Origin: Vibrio ostreicida
GTDB lineage: Bacteria; Pseudomonadota; Gammaproteobacteria; Enterobacterales; Vibrionaceae
Reading direction: 5' to 3'
DNA length: 64,000 nt
NCBI RefSeq assembly: GCF_013074385.2
Contig: NZ_JABEYA020000004.1
Coordinates: forward strand, 139,267 to 203,266
Under the pieces are notes generated by a model. It was not told the DNA's origin. It did not search any database and saw only the letters and a program-made list of their open reading frames with translations. The translations under genes were made by a program, and so were the position numbers. Each line of letters starts with the position of its first letter. The first letter of the stretch is position 1. Positions 27,549-37,111 of this stretch are shown here, in pieces.

Positions 27549-28307
27549 CTAAATATACTTGGCGATGATAGTGTCCAGTTTACCTTGAGTTTTTAATTCT
27601 TTTAATCGTTGATTAATAAAAGCTTGGACCGACTTATCCATTTCAGGTGAAAATGCCAAGTGAATAGGGTAATCCGGAATCAGTTTACTCAAAGAATGTT
27701 TATTGAATTGGCTGTCATCTTGCTCGAGTTTTGATAGGTTATAGGAAATCCGTGATTCCATTTCAACAAACGCCAGTTCGCCTGGATTTCGGTTCAGGAC
27801 GCGAAATGCAGATTGGTAGGTCTTGACGCGCATTTCCGTCATGTCACCGTTGGCAAAATAAGGTTTCAATTCCGGATAATCAAACCCCATCAACAAGACA
27901 ATGACTTTACCATTCAGATCTGAGATGTCAGAAAAATTGACTGGATTTTTGCTACTCGAAAGAAGCGAGTGCCTTACGGTATAAATGGGTACATCAGATA
28001 AATTTTCTGATTGAACCTTTCCCCATTTCGGGCTGCCGTAAGTCACCCAGTTTTCAGCATCTCCACGCTCAAGAATGGAAATCATTCGGTTGAATGGGTA
28101 AGTATGGTAGTTAACGTCGTAATCACTGTCTTTGAAGACTTCAGCGACAATATCGCTGACGATACCTGAGTGCGAGCTCCCTTTCGTTTCAATTTGAAAC
28201 GGTTTGGCTTGCTCAGAGATAACATAATAGTTGACGTCAACAGAATCGGCGAAACACGTAAGGGAAGTGAACGCACTAAGCAGGGTAATTTGTTGTTTCC
28301 AATTCAT
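27549..28307 (-). CDS. Periplasmic solute-binding protein (SBP_bac_3 family), module 1
   Basis: 252 residues with a signal peptide ending TCFA before DSVDVNYYV. The body is a type II binding-protein fold of the amino-acid family: SGIVSDIVAEVF, YPFNRMISILERG, and the second lobe DISDLNGKVIVLLMGF...ELAFVEMES. No ABC permease or ATPase is adjacent. Instead the gene is divergent, with a 76-bp gap, from a membrane hybrid histidine kinase, and the same pairing with paralogous proteins recurs at 55402-58292. A likely role is ligand capture for the kinase (inference). The ligand is unknown; the second-lobe arginine/aspartate pattern of amino-acid binders is not clear. Confidence 0.8.
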   Translation of the reverse strand: MNWKQQITLLSAFTSLTCFADSVDVNYYVISEQAKPFQIETKGSSHSGIVSDIVAEVFKDSDYDVNYHTYPFNRMISILERGDAENWVTYGSPKWGKVQSENLSDVPIYTVRHSLLSSSKNPVNFSDISDLNGKVIVLLMGFDYPELKPYFANGDMTEMRVKTYQSAFRVLNRNPGELAFVEMESRISYNLSKLEQDDSQFNKHSLSKLIPDYPIHLAFSPEMDKSVQAFINQRLKELKTQGKLDTIIAKYI

Positions 28308-28383
28308 TTTGGCTCCACATTTACTAATCTTTTAATCGGGCTATATTTATAGTAGTAGGCATTTAATTAGAGTCTAGTTTCAT

Positions 28384-30264
28384 ATGAGAAGTGCGGACAA
28401 AGACAAACCATACCTCAGTATTAACAAACAGTTGGTGACCGCTGTCGTAATACTCAGTGTTATCCTCGCACTAGCAGGAACAATCTACAACTTGTATCAA
28501 AACTTTAAGCAAGATTTGACCAATCTTGATGTTGTTTTGAACAACATCAAACACAGTCAGCTCCCCAGCCTTACTGCAAGTCTGTGGGTTGAAGACAGAG
28601 GGTTACTCAACGCGCAAGTTGAAGGCTTGATGACCTTACCCGGTGTCGACTTTGTCTCCATCAAAGATCAAGATACGGCCATCATAGAAAGAGGCCAAAG
28701 ATTGGCGAGTGATCATATCACGCAAGTTTGGCCAATGGAGTACGCGGTAGGAGACAAAACGTATTTGTTGGGCCACTTGACGGTCCAATCTGATCTCACG
28801 CCCGTATACAGTGATCTGTGGCAAACGTTTCTCCATCTTCTGCTAGCAGAAAATGTACGTACGGTTGTGTTCGTGACGACGATGCTATTTCTGGTCTGGC
28901 ATTTGCTCATCAAACCCGTTGTTTTGATGGCTGAAATGGTGACGGATTTTGAAGATAAAGATAAATTAGGCAGAATCACACTGCCTCGACGTTGGTTTCA
29001 AGACGAAATTTCCTGTTTGGCGGACAAATTTAATCAATCAAATGAACATATTGAACAACATTATTTTGATTTGTCAGATGCGAAAGATCAGGCTGAAATG
29101 GCCAACAGAAGAAAAAGTGAATTTCTTGCCAATATGAGCCATGAAATTCGCACTCCAATGAATGGGATTATTGGGGTCTCTTCACTTATGGAAGATCTTG
29201 ACCTCAATGAAACCCAGATGAATCACTTGCGGATGATCCAGCAGTCGTCTGAAGATATGTTGGTGATCATCAATGATATATTGGATATCTCAAAAATTGA
29301 AGCGGGCCGTGTAGAACTGGAAATGATTCCATTTGATTTTCAAAGTTTAGTCTCTGAACTTGAGCAATTATATCAAATAACAGCAAACAGAAAACAATTA
29401 AAGATGCTGGTGGAATGTGACGAAATGGTTCCTAATCAGTTGGTTGGCGATCCGATTCATCTTAAGCAAATCTTCAATAACTTACTCAGTAATGCGTTTA
29501 AGTTCACGCATTTTGGTGCGGTAAAATTGCAGATAACTTATGAACCTCAAGTGCTTACCGTTGAAGTCTCTGACACGGGCATCGGTATTCGTGAAGAGAG
29601 CGTTTCAATGATTTTTGAAAAATTTCATCAGGTCGATGGCAGTACCACCCGAGAATACGGAGGGACGGGTCTTGGCCTCGCGATTACTAAGAATTTGGTG
29701 GAGTTAATGGGCGGCCATATTAGCGTTTCCAGCCAAGAAGGCATGGGCAGTCGTTTCCGCTTCTCAATACCGTGTCAACCTGCCAATGTACCCAAAGAGC
29801 CGACGGTCACTTGGCAGCCGATGGTTGTTCAGCCGATGGTCGTCGATGCGCCGCTGACTCACTCGAGTGACGGCACTCAGATTCTGGTTGTCGAAGATAA
29901 TCAGGTTAACCAAACCGTGATGATACAATTGCTGAAAAAGCTCAAGTTACAGTGTGATGTGGCAGAAAATGGTAAGGTCGCATTAGAGTTATTCAGTCAG
30001 CATCATTACGATGTGATTCTCATGGATTGCCATATGCCCGTTATGGATGGGTTTATTGCCACTCAGAGAATTCGGAAACTGTCCGATTGGGGCCAACGCG
30101 TACCGATTATCGCAGTGACGGCGAATGTGTTAGAAGAAGACAAGCAGCGCTGCTTTGCCGCGGGAATGACGGACTTCATCGCGAAGCCTCTCAAATCCAA
30201 TGCCTTGAAAAACATGCTGGGTCGCTATATTGATTTGGCCGTCGAGCAAGCCCAGTCATCATGA
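28384..30264 (+). CDS. Hybrid sensor histidine kinase, module 1
   Basis: 626 residues. TM1 (about 19-39), a ~115-residue periplasmic sensor, TM2 (about 158-180), a HAMP-like linker, HisKA with phospho-acceptor His253 ([12 protein letters not shown]), HATPase ([11 protein letters not shown]-box, DTGIGI, GGTGLGL), then a receiver domain with phospho-acceptor Asp548 ([12 protein letters not shown]). There is no C-terminal HPt domain, so phosphotransfer to a separate HPt and regulator is needed. Divergent from the binding-protein gene by 76 bp, implying shared regulation. The periplasmic part is homologous by eye to the kinase at 56355-58292 (shared LG-L-V-S-LTPLY-LW pattern before TM2). Confidence 0.92.
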   Translation: MRSADKDKPYLSINKQLVTAVVILSVILALAGTIYNLYQNFKQDLTNLDVVLNNIKHSQLPSLTASLWVEDRGLLNAQVEGLMTLPGVDFVSIKDQDTAIIERGQRLASDHITQVWPMEYAVGDKTYLLGHLTVQSDLTPVYSDLWQTFLHLLLAENVRTVVFVTTMLFLVWHLLIKPVVLMAEMVTDFEDKDKLGRITLPRRWFQDEISCLADKFNQSNEHIEQHYFDLSDAKDQAEMANRRKSEFLANMSHEIRTPMNGIIGVSSLMEDLDLNETQMNHLRMIQQSSEDMLVIINDILDISKIEAGRVELEMIPFDFQSLVSELEQLYQITANRKQLKMLVECDEMVPNQLVGDPIHLKQIFNNLLSNAFKFTHFGAVKLQITYEPQVLTVEVSDTGIGIREESVSMIFEKFHQVDGSTTREYGGTGLGLAITKNLVELMGGHISVSSQEGMGSRFRFSIPCQPANVPKEPTVTWQPMVVQPMVVDAPLTHSSDGTQILVVEDNQVNQTVMIQLLKKLKLQCDVAENGKVALELFSQHHYDVILMDCHMPVMDGFIATQRIRKLSDWGQRVPIIAVTANVLEEDKQRCFAAGMTDFIAKPLKSNALKNMLGRYIDLAVEQAQSS

Positions 30265-30371
30265 GCCTTGGTTGTCCGTCATCAGATCCATCGTACTTTG
30301 CGCAGGCCAGCCGATAATGTGAGGTTGTGAACAGTTTGGCATTGCTTGGCTGACCAACCTTCTGGTTCACA

Positions 30372-30385
30372 AGGCGCTTTCGCCT
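30372..30385. terminator. Short hairpin between convergent genes
   Basis: AGGCG-CTTT-CGCCT, a 5-bp stem with a 4-nt loop just beyond the stop of the minus-strand regulator gene. Weak, possibly bidirectional. Confidence 0.3.
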
Positions 30386-30390
30386 CCTTA

Positions 30391-31260
30391 TTAGTGAAAA
30401 CTGATAGGCAAGTAGAAATCCAACTCAAATTGCTCATCTTCATTGAGGAAATGGTTCTTGTGGTAGTGAGCGTACGCTGGTGTTGAGCCTAGCTTAAAGC
30501 CTGATTCGGGCAGCCACTGCTCCAGTATCTTGCTAATGTGAGGCAACAGATCACCATAGGTACCATTTAAACGAAACAGAGCATGAAGCCCTCCGGGTAT
30601 GACCAACTGATTCACCACCCCTCTGACTTTAATTGGCGTCTCGATTTCAATACACGCGACATAGCGGCATTGCGTCAGCTCGACTAGGGCGGGATTAGAG
30701 TGATGCAACCCGAATTGAATCGATGGATTTCTTTGCTCACTTTTGGCCCAGTTTGTCAGCACTCGCCACACATTTTTTACCGTTCTGCTATAGCCGACAT
30801 GGCGCATATACGCCACTAGGCGATCGGGCGCATTAATGATCTTAGGGGTGGGTAGAGGTTTGAGTGCGACTCTTCGATAGCCCGCGGCGATTTCAGGATC
30901 TTTTAAGTACGGTTTGGCCGTATTTTGTTGTTCATGCTTTCTCCATTGCCCAGGAGAAACGGCAAAAGTGGCTTTGAATGCCTGGCTGAAGGATGAAACT
31001 GAGCTAAAACCGCTTTTATTCGCAACCTCTAATACGGACGACTGTGGGTCAAACATTAATTGATTGGCCGCGTATTCCATTCGTGTTCGCCGAATATACT
31101 GATGAATCGATTCCCCCACAACCTGCTTGAATATTCGATGAAAGTGCTGCTCCGAATAAGCGGCAATATCCGCAAGGGACTTGGCCTCCATGGGTTTCGC
31201 GATATCTTTGTGAATATAGTAAAGGACGTCATTAATACGGATGTTGTGCTGTTGGCTCAT
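30391..31260 (-). CDS. AraC-family regulator with GyrI-like effector domain
   Basis: 289 residues. An N-terminal AraC/XylS double helix-turn-helix (residues about 8-108; SLADIAAYSEQHFHRIFKQV and VANKSGFSSVSSFSQAFKA) is followed by a GyrI/SbmC-type small-molecule-binding domain (about 128-289; PDRLVAYMRHVGYSRTV and the ending EQFELDFYLPI). This order matches Rob-like and BmrR-effector-like regulators that respond to hydrophobic compounds. It is divergent from a PLP-dependent aminotransferase gene, and two 16-bp direct repeats in the intergenic region are a plausible operator. Confidence 0.88.
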   Translation of the reverse strand: MSQQHNIRINDVLYYIHKDIAKPMEAKSLADIAAYSEQHFHRIFKQVVGESIHQYIRRTRMEYAANQLMFDPQSSVLEVANKSGFSSVSSFSQAFKATFAVSPGQWRKHEQQNTAKPYLKDPEIAAGYRRVALKPLPTPKIINAPDRLVAYMRHVGYSRTVKNVWRVLTNWAKSEQRNPSIQFGLHHSNPALVELTQCRYVACIEIETPIKVRGVVNQLVIPGGLHALFRLNGTYGDLLPHISKILEQWLPESGFKLGSTPAYAHYHKNHFLNEDEQFELDFYLPISFH

Positions 31261-31269
31261 TCAAAAATT

Positions 31270-31307
31270 AGCATAAATGGACATGATGAACAGCATAAAT
31301 GGACATG
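31270..31307. repeat. Tandem 22-bp-spaced direct repeat, probable AraC-type operator
   Basis: AGCATAAATGGACATG occurs at 31270-31285 and again, identical, at 31292-31307, a centre spacing of 22 bp (two helical turns). AraC-family proteins typically bind such direct repeats. It lies 10 bp upstream of the regulator start and about 80 bp before the aminotransferase start. Confidence 0.6.
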
Positions 31308-31384
31308 TTGATTTGTGCAATCAGTTATACACTTGCTTGGTGCCCGAAAAGACGGCATGTTAATTTTCTTATTCAGGAACCCTT

Positions 31385-32560
31385 ATGGAAATCGCTCGCG
31401 CATTACAGCAAGTCCCCTCTTCTTACATCCGTGAAATTCTTGCTGCGGCCTCGGATGAAAATGTTATTTCACTGGCCGGTGGGTTGCCTGATAAAAGTAC
31501 CTTCCCGATCGAGTTGATGAAACAGACCTTAACCGATCTTGCGTCCATGCCTGAGGTCTTTCAATACGGTGCAACAGCGGGTTATCAGCCACTCATCGAT
31601 TTCCTTCATGAGTACTTTTCTCTGCCTTCATCTCACGGTGCGATGGTCTGTACTGGTTCACAGCAGGGGCTGGATTTAATTGCACGAGCTTACGTGAATC
31701 CGGGTGACCAAGTGGTGATGGAAGCCCCGAGTTACCTTGGTGCAATGCAGGTATTTGGACTCGCTGGAGCTGATATTATCACGGTGGAGCAAAACCAAGC
31801 TGGGCCTGATTTGGATTCGCTTGAGGCGTGTTTTGCTCAACAATCGCCCAAGATGTTTTATGCGGTGCCTGATTTCCATAATCCGACAGGGGTGTGTTGG
31901 ACTCTGGAGACGCGTAAAAAAGTTGGTGAACTTTGTCAGCGATATAATGTGGTGCTCATCGAGGATGCGCCGTATCGTGAGTTGCGTTTTTCGGGTGAGG
32001 CCCTGCCACTTGTCTCTGATTTTTGTTCAATGCACTCGATTGTATTACGTTCGTTTTCTAAAATCGCGTCTCCTGGCTTGCGAATTGGTATTGTCAGTGG
32101 TCAACATCGTGATTTAGAACCCTTGATAAAAATTAAACAAGGTGCGGATTTGCACTCCAGTATCCCAATGCAAGCCTTGCTTTTGGGCTTACTCAAACAC
32201 CCAGAGTTTGAACAGCATATTGCAACGGTTAGGGCTTTATACCAGACTCGTTTCGAGGTGATGTTAACTCAACTTAACCAACAATTACCGGTGGGGTGTG
32301 AGGCTAAGCCTGTTGAAGGCGGAATGTTCATTTGGTTGACTCTACCGCCATGCGATACTTTTGCTGTCGCCAAATTATTGCTCAAGCAAGGGGTGGCTGT
32401 GGTTCCAAGCCCGGTATTTTATCCTGATGCCAATCAGGCCAGAGCCGCATTAAGGCTCAACTTCACCAATGCCACCCCACAAGAGTTAAAAATTGCCATT
32501 GAACGCCTAGTGGCTGGGCTTAACCATTCTATTGAACAACCTGAATTGGCGAACATGTAA
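31385..32560 (+). CDS. PLP-dependent aminotransferase (class I/II, 2-aminoadipate/MocR-like type)
   Basis: 391 residues, fold type I. Conserved points: ISLAGGLPDKSTFP (substrate loop), QYGATAGYQPL, TGSQQGLDLIARA (PLP phosphate site), PDFHNPTG, EDAPYRELRF, and the Schiff-base lysine Lys226 in SFSKIASPGLRIG. This motif set is that of the LysN / 2-aminoadipate and multi-substrate aminotransferase group. The real amino donor and acceptor are unknown. Divergent from the AraC/GyrI regulator, which probably controls it; a strong terminator follows. Confidence 0.88.
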   Translation: MEIARALQQVPSSYIREILAAASDENVISLAGGLPDKSTFPIELMKQTLTDLASMPEVFQYGATAGYQPLIDFLHEYFSLPSSHGAMVCTGSQQGLDLIARAYVNPGDQVVMEAPSYLGAMQVFGLAGADIITVEQNQAGPDLDSLEACFAQQSPKMFYAVPDFHNPTGVCWTLETRKKVGELCQRYNVVLIEDAPYRELRFSGEALPLVSDFCSMHSIVLRSFSKIASPGLRIGIVSGQHRDLEPLIKIKQGADLHSSIPMQALLLGLLKHPEFEQHIATVRALYQTRFEVMLTQLNQQLPVGCEAKPVEGGMFIWLTLPPCDTFAVAKLLLKQGVAVVPSPVFYPDANQARAALRLNFTNATPQELKIAIERLVAGLNHSIEQPELANM

Positions 32561-32571
32561 TTGGCTCCCCC

Positions 32572-32609
32572 CACCTCTATTGCAAGGCATCGCAATAGGG
32601 GTGTTTTTT
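32572..32609 (+). terminator. Strong rho-independent terminator after the aminotransferase gene
   Basis: The 12-bp stem CACCTCTATTGC / GCAATAGGGGTG (one mismatch) with an 8-nt loop is followed by TTTTTT, 11 nt after the stop. The remaining ~260 bp to the next gene hold no supported coding sequence. Confidence 0.85.
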
Positions 32610-32874
32610 CTCCTCTAAGCCTTTCCCACCGACAATGGTCATCGTGCGCACTTCTATGTCCGACTTACTCGCGGCGAGGGTGATTGGCGGACGCGAATTG
32701 AGAAACTCGTTGCCTAATTCACGGTCCAAGATCGGGGCCAACCGAGATTACTCCTCTACTTCTATTGATAGCTGTGTTAGCATTTAGGTGATGTACCTCA
32801 CAAATCATCATTGAAATGTGAGATAAATACATGCTATTTGCTGACAAATAGCCTTAACAGAAGTGAATTTTTGC

Positions 32875-34485
32875 ATGTCTAATATGACTCAGGCAGTGAG
32901 CCGAACGACCCCTTGTTCTGCTGACTATTCTGACGGTCCATCTACCCTGTCAACATCGGGTGTCATTCATAAACTACAACTTAATAACCCGGTTTTTTGG
33001 CTTAGCGGCAGTTTTCTGATGGGCTTTGTCTTATTGGCAATGTTCAATACGCCAATGTTAACCGAACTCGTCCAAGACGGTTTTTCTTTTTCCGTAAAGT
33101 ACTTCGGCGCCTATTGGCAAGTATTGTTACTGGTCAATTTTGTGATTGGACTTTATTTGGCGATCTCGCGTACCGGGTGTGTAAGGTTAGGTGGGTTATC
33201 ATCGCCGGATGTGACTGGTTTTAAATGGCTTTCCATCGTTCTTTGTACCTTGCTTGCAGGCGGTGGGGTTTTTTGGGCCGCGGCTGAGCCCATTGCTCAC
33301 TTTGTATCAGCGCCACCTTTTTTTGGTCAAAGCTCGCCCAAGACGGCGGCGATCAATGCGTTATCACAATCTTTTATGCATTGGGGTTTTTTAGCGTGGG
33401 CGATCTTAGGCTGCCTGTCGTCTATCGTTTTAATGCATCTTCATTATGACAAAGGTTTACCACTCAAACCACGAACGTTGGTTTATCCGGTGTTTGGGGA
33501 TAAGGCGATTAATGGTTGGCTTGGTGATGTGGTTGATGCTTGTTGTGTGATCGCCGTGGCGGCGGGGACCATTGGCCCAATTGGCTTTCTTGGTTTACAA
33601 ATCAGTTATGCATTGAATACCCTTTTTGATATCCCCGATACTTTGATGACACAGGCTTCTGTGGTGGTGTTTGCGATGTTGGCTTACACCCTTTCTGCGT
33701 TGAGTGGTGTGAGTCGCGGAATACAAATTATCAGCCGCTATAACATTATACTGTCTGTATTTTTGATAGGTTTTATTCTGGTCTGTGGCCCGACAAACTT
33801 TATCGTTGATGGATACCTTCAGGGTGTTGGGCGGTTGGTGGACAATTTTGTTCCAATGGCTTTGTTTCGTGGTGATACAGGTTGGTTGAGTTGGTGGACG
33901 GTGTTTTTCTGGGGATGGTTTATTGGCTATGGACCGATGATGGCCATTTTTATTGCCCGCATTTCCAGAGGGCGCACCATCAGACAACTTATTTTGTCGA
34001 TCAGCATCGCCGCTCCCTTAATTACCTGCTTTTGGTTCAGTGTGGTTGGTGGAAGTGGTCTGGCGTTTGAATTGAATCATCCGGGCTCAATTTCTGAGGC
34101 TTTTGAAGGGTTCAACCTTCCGGCCGTATTGCTTGCGATCACCAGCCAACTGCCTTTCCCTACGGTGATTGCAGTGTTGTTTTTAATCTTGACCACGACT
34201 TTCATCGTGACCACGGGTGACTCGATGACCTATACCATCAGTACCGTGATGACAGGGGAAAAAGAGCCGAACGCAATCATTCGTGTTTTCTGGGGGGTTA
34301 TGATGAGCGTCGTGGCGATTGCGTTGATTGCTCTTGGCGAGGGTGGTGTGTCGTCGTTACAATCTTTTATTGTGATCACGGCTGTGCCGGTGTCTTTTGT
34401 GTTGTTGCCTAGCTTATGGCAAGGGCCGAAAGTGGCGCACCAAATGGCCATCGATCAAGGCATCACCAAACCAGACTCATTATAG
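32875..34485 (+). CDS. BCCT-family betaine/choline/carnitine-type transporter
   Basis: 536 residues with about 12 membrane helices. The family signature is clear: WTVFFWGWFIGYGPMMA and FIARISRGRTIRQL near residue 360, and the GGGVFWAAAEPIAHF segment that matches the conserved G-x-W-x2-AEP region. BCCT proteins import quaternary ammonium or related zwitterions, coupled to Na+ or H+, or act as precursor/product antiporters. The long C-terminal osmosensing tail of BetP is absent, so constitutive or catabolic uptake is as likely as osmoregulation. The ATG at 32875 is preferred to GTG at 32863 on initiator grounds, although neither has a strong ribosome-binding site. Confidence 0.88.
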   Translation: MSNMTQAVSRTTPCSADYSDGPSTLSTSGVIHKLQLNNPVFWLSGSFLMGFVLLAMFNTPMLTELVQDGFSFSVKYFGAYWQVLLLVNFVIGLYLAISRTGCVRLGGLSSPDVTGFKWLSIVLCTLLAGGGVFWAAAEPIAHFVSAPPFFGQSSPKTAAINALSQSFMHWGFLAWAILGCLSSIVLMHLHYDKGLPLKPRTLVYPVFGDKAINGWLGDVVDACCVIAVAAGTIGPIGFLGLQISYALNTLFDIPDTLMTQASVVVFAMLAYTLSALSGVSRGIQIISRYNIILSVFLIGFILVCGPTNFIVDGYLQGVGRLVDNFVPMALFRGDTGWLSWWTVFFWGWFIGYGPMMAIFIARISRGRTIRQLILSISIAAPLITCFWFSVVGGSGLAFELNHPGSISEAFEGFNLPAVLLAITSQLPFPTVIAVLFLILTTTFIVTTGDSMTYTISTVMTGEKEPNAIIRVFWGVMMSVVAIALIALGEGGVSSLQSFIVITAVPVSFVLLPSLWQGPKVAHQMAIDQGITKPDSL

Positions 34486-34491
34486 ACAATA

Positions 34492-34517
34492 CCGGGCTGG
34501 GATCATTTTCGGCCCGG
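34492..34517 (+). terminator. Hairpin after the BCCT transporter gene
   Basis: CCGGGC / GCCCGG stem with a 14-nt loop, 7 nt after the stop. No T-run follows. Confidence 0.4.
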
Positions 34518-34964
34518 ATCTCTTCAGCGTTCTTTCCCCAATCCCACCAATTACCTGATGACACTGGACGGATTCAGTGTTTCAGATGCCACCTTTTATC
34601 TCTCGCGGTCATTCACCTTGACCATCCTTTCTCCTAGATAACGGATTTGCAAATTACAAATAAAATCGCAATATGCAACCATTATATGCATATAGTGGCT
34701 ATTTGTGTGGTGTTGTTTGCAACAGAGGTCTAAATATGGCGTTTTATAGATTGGCACGTTATTTGTAAAGGTAATGTTAATATCGACATTTTAGCTTGGG
34801 GCCATTCCGCGTAAGGCTATTGAATTGTCTGAATATTATGCCATAGGTGAATGCAAGGCGCTGCGTGATAATGTGGACTACACTCTTATGGTACCCCAAT
34901 GGCCCAAACAGTGGCGACAAAAGAACAGCAATTGGCATAACACCCGAAGCGACAGAGGCTAGCC
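34518..34964. other. Intergenic and promoter region of the BLUF-chemoreceptor pair
   Basis: About 450 bp with no supported gene. It is AT-rich in the middle and contains TATATGCATATA-type near-palindromes around 34683-34697 that could be regulator sites. The promoter of the BLUF gene presumably lies here; I cannot assign -10 and -35 boxes with confidence. Confidence 0.3.
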
Positions 34965-35399
34965 ATGGAAATGATAGAACTTATCTACGTCAGTAAAGCG
35001 ACCAACAGGTTTAATCAAGAGCAACTGGAAGCACTTTTATCGACGGCCCGTAAGAATAACACATCTTCAGACATTACAGGTTTGCTGCTTTACGATGGTT
35101 ATGGGACCTTTATCCAAGTGCTTGAAGGGCCAGAAGATCAGGTTGAAGCGTTATTTAATAAAATAAAAAAAGATTCACGCCATGGCAATGTCAATCGAAT
35201 AGGCTTTCATCGCATCAGTGGTCGAAGCTTTTCCGAATGGAAAATGGGTTTTAAAGTTTTAGACCAACATTCGGGCTCGTCAGTGACGGGTTATAGCGAT
35301 TTTTTAGCCCACAGGGAAGACCCAGATTACTTGGTCAACAATCAAAGTTTTGCATTACGAATGGTCAAACACTTTGCCCAAAGCACGGAGAGAGGTTAG
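34965..35399 (+). CDS. BLUF-domain blue-light photoreceptor (stand-alone)
   Basis: 144 residues. The first ~95 residues are a BLUF domain with the residues of the flavin photocycle in place: Tyr8 (LIYVSKAT), Asn32 (ARKNN...ITGLLLYDG), Gln51 (FIQVLEGP), Trp92 and Met94 (SEWKMGF); Arg72-His73 of DSRHGNV is also typical. FAD binds here and blue light rewires the Tyr-Gln hydrogen bonds. The ~45-residue C-terminal extension has no known output domain, so it must act through a partner. The chemoreceptor gene starts 3 bp after its stop codon, which points to that receptor as the partner (inference). Confidence 0.93.
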   Translation: MEMIELIYVSKATNRFNQEQLEALLSTARKNNTSSDITGLLLYDGYGTFIQVLEGPEDQVEALFNKIKKDSRHGNVNRIGFHRISGRSFSEWKMGFKVLDQHSGSSVTGYSDFLAHREDPDYLVNNQSFALRMVKHFAQSTERG

Positions 35400-35402
35400 T
35401 TC

Positions 35403-37094
35403 ATGTTATCTAAAATAACGATTGCTCAGAAAGTTTACTTGCTCGGCCTGATGCAGTTGCTTGCCATGCTGATTATGGGTGGGTTTGCTCTGCAACAAAT
35501 GAACAAAATAGGGATAGAATTGGTCGATATTGCTGAAGAAGATATTCCTTTGACACGCATGATGACAGTACTTGCCGAGCATCAACTTGAACAGGCGATC
35601 TTGTTCGAACGGGCTTTGGTCAAAGCGATTCGGGTTGAACAAGGGCTGGAATTGATGAGTAACTTCAATGCTGCAAAAGACAAAGTTCATAATTTAACCG
35701 TTAAAACCAACAAAGAAATTGTTGAGGTTGAAGAATTTATTCAACAGGCTATCCCAAAATTGCACTCTCAAGCGGCAGTGGATGAATTTAAAGGGCTACT
35801 CAGTAGTCTCAAACGGGTTGAAAAATCCTACTTAACGTTGGTTTCTGAAGTAGACGAAGTGATGGCGTTTGGTAGCGCGGGTAAGATTAACGAGATGTTG
35901 GACTTATCGAAAAAAGTGGAAGCCCATGAGGATGAGATAGACCATGCGCTGATCGCTATATTGGATGAGGTTCAAGCCTTCACGCTGGCAAGTGCACTTC
36001 AAGCAGAAGCAGATGAAAAATTCGCAATTAAGTGGATGACAGTGATTGCGGGGGTCTCCATCGCGTTGGGGGTTATCATGCCGATACTGATCAGCCGTGC
36101 CATTCGTACACCTCTGCTCGTGCTGATTGACAGGCTCAAACAAGTCGCGGACGGAGACGGAGATTTGACGGTTAGGTTAGATGCGTCATCGCGTGATGAG
36201 ACTGGGACCGTCGCGGGGGCATTTAATAAATTTCTTGGTGTTCTCATGGCAACCATTACCAAAATCAATTCTCAGGCTGAAGAACTGGGCGAGTCCTCTG
36301 AGGTTGCAGTGGCCGCGATGCAACGGACGTTACACAATGTTGAAAAACAGCGCTGCGATATAGAGCAAGTCGCCACGGCCATCAATCAGATGAACGCCAC
36401 CACTCAAGAGGTCGCCAACAGTACGGCGAATGCGTCATCCGTTACCGACGAAGTGAAAAAGCGGGTGATGGAAGGCCAGCATGAGGCGGAAGAAACTCAG
36501 CAAGTCATTCAGGAGCTCGCCAACGAAGTGACGACGTCATCCGGTGTTATTGAAAACCTCGTCTCTGAAACCAACAACATTGGACAAGTGTTGGAATCAA
36601 TTCAAGGTATCGCTGAGCAAACCAACCTATTGGCCCTCAACGCGGCGATTGAAGCAGCACGGGCTGGTGAAACTGGGCGTGGTTTTGCCGTGGTTGCGGA
36701 TGAGGTACGTTCACTGGCTCAACGCACTCAGGAAGCAACGGTGGATATTCAGCAACTGGTCGATCGATTACAGTCTGAGGCACGTAATGCGGTCACCAGT
36801 ATGAAGAAGGGGACAGACACCGCTAAGCTCTGTTTATCCAAGAGTTCAGAGTCTGCCAACACCTTCTTACTCGCGGCTGAATCGGTGAGCCAGATCGCTG
36901 GCCTCAATCTACAAATTGCGGCGGCTGCGGAGCAGCAATCAACCGTGGCACAGGATCTAGATAACAATCTGACCAATATTAAAACGTTGGCCGAAGAAAC
37001 GGCCCAAGAAACCAAAAACACGGCTCAAGCCAGTGAAACCATCGCCATGAATGTGATTGACTTGCACAAAAACCTGAATAAGTTTCAGGTCTAA
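35403..37094 (+). CDS. Methyl-accepting chemotaxis protein, co-encoded with BLUF protein
   Basis: 563 residues. TM1 (about 12-32), a helical ~170-residue periplasmic domain resembling four-helix-bundle sensors, TM2 (about 208-230), HAMP, and a methyl-accepting coiled coil with the hairpin tip [20 protein letters not shown] and [18 protein letters not shown]. The start ATG is 3 bp after the BLUF stop and its ribosome-binding site (AGAGAGG) lies inside the BLUF gene, so the two are probably translationally coupled. No recognisable C-terminal CheR-docking pentapeptide is present (ends NKFQV). Predicted role: receptor that turns the BLUF light signal, a periplasmic signal, or both into a CheA output. 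Confidence 0.92.
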   Translation: MLSKITIAQKVYLLGLMQLLAMLIMGGFALQQMNKIGIELVDIAEEDIPLTRMMTVLAEHQLEQAILFERALVKAIRVEQGLELMSNFNAAKDKVHNLTVKTNKEIVEVEEFIQQAIPKLHSQAAVDEFKGLLSSLKRVEKSYLTLVSEVDEVMAFGSAGKINEMLDLSKKVEAHEDEIDHALIAILDEVQAFTLASALQAEADEKFAIKWMTVIAGVSIALGVIMPILISRAIRTPLLVLIDRLKQVADGDGDLTVRLDASSRDETGTVAGAFNKFLGVLMATITKINSQAEELGESSEVAVAAMQRTLHNVEKQRCDIEQVATAINQMNATTQEVANSTANASSVTDEVKKRVMEGQHEAEETQQVIQELANEVTTSSGVIENLVSETNNIGQVLESIQGIAEQTNLLALNAAIEAARAGETGRGFAVVADEVRSLAQRTQEATVDIQQLVDRLQSEARNAVTSMKKGTDTAKLCLSKSSESANTFLLAAESVSQIAGLNLQIAAAAEQQSTVAQDLDNNLTNIKTLAEETAQETKNTAQASETIAMNVIDLHKNLNKFQV

Positions 37095-37111
37095 TGCTCG
37101 TGCCCTTGCCT

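Noticed and set aside
32611..32755. Minus-strand open stretch reading RLAPILDRELGNEFLNSR in the gap after the aminotransferase gene
   Set aside because: About 48 stop-free codons are not unusual, there is no start codon with a ribosome-binding site, and I could not match it to a family. A decayed gene remains possible.
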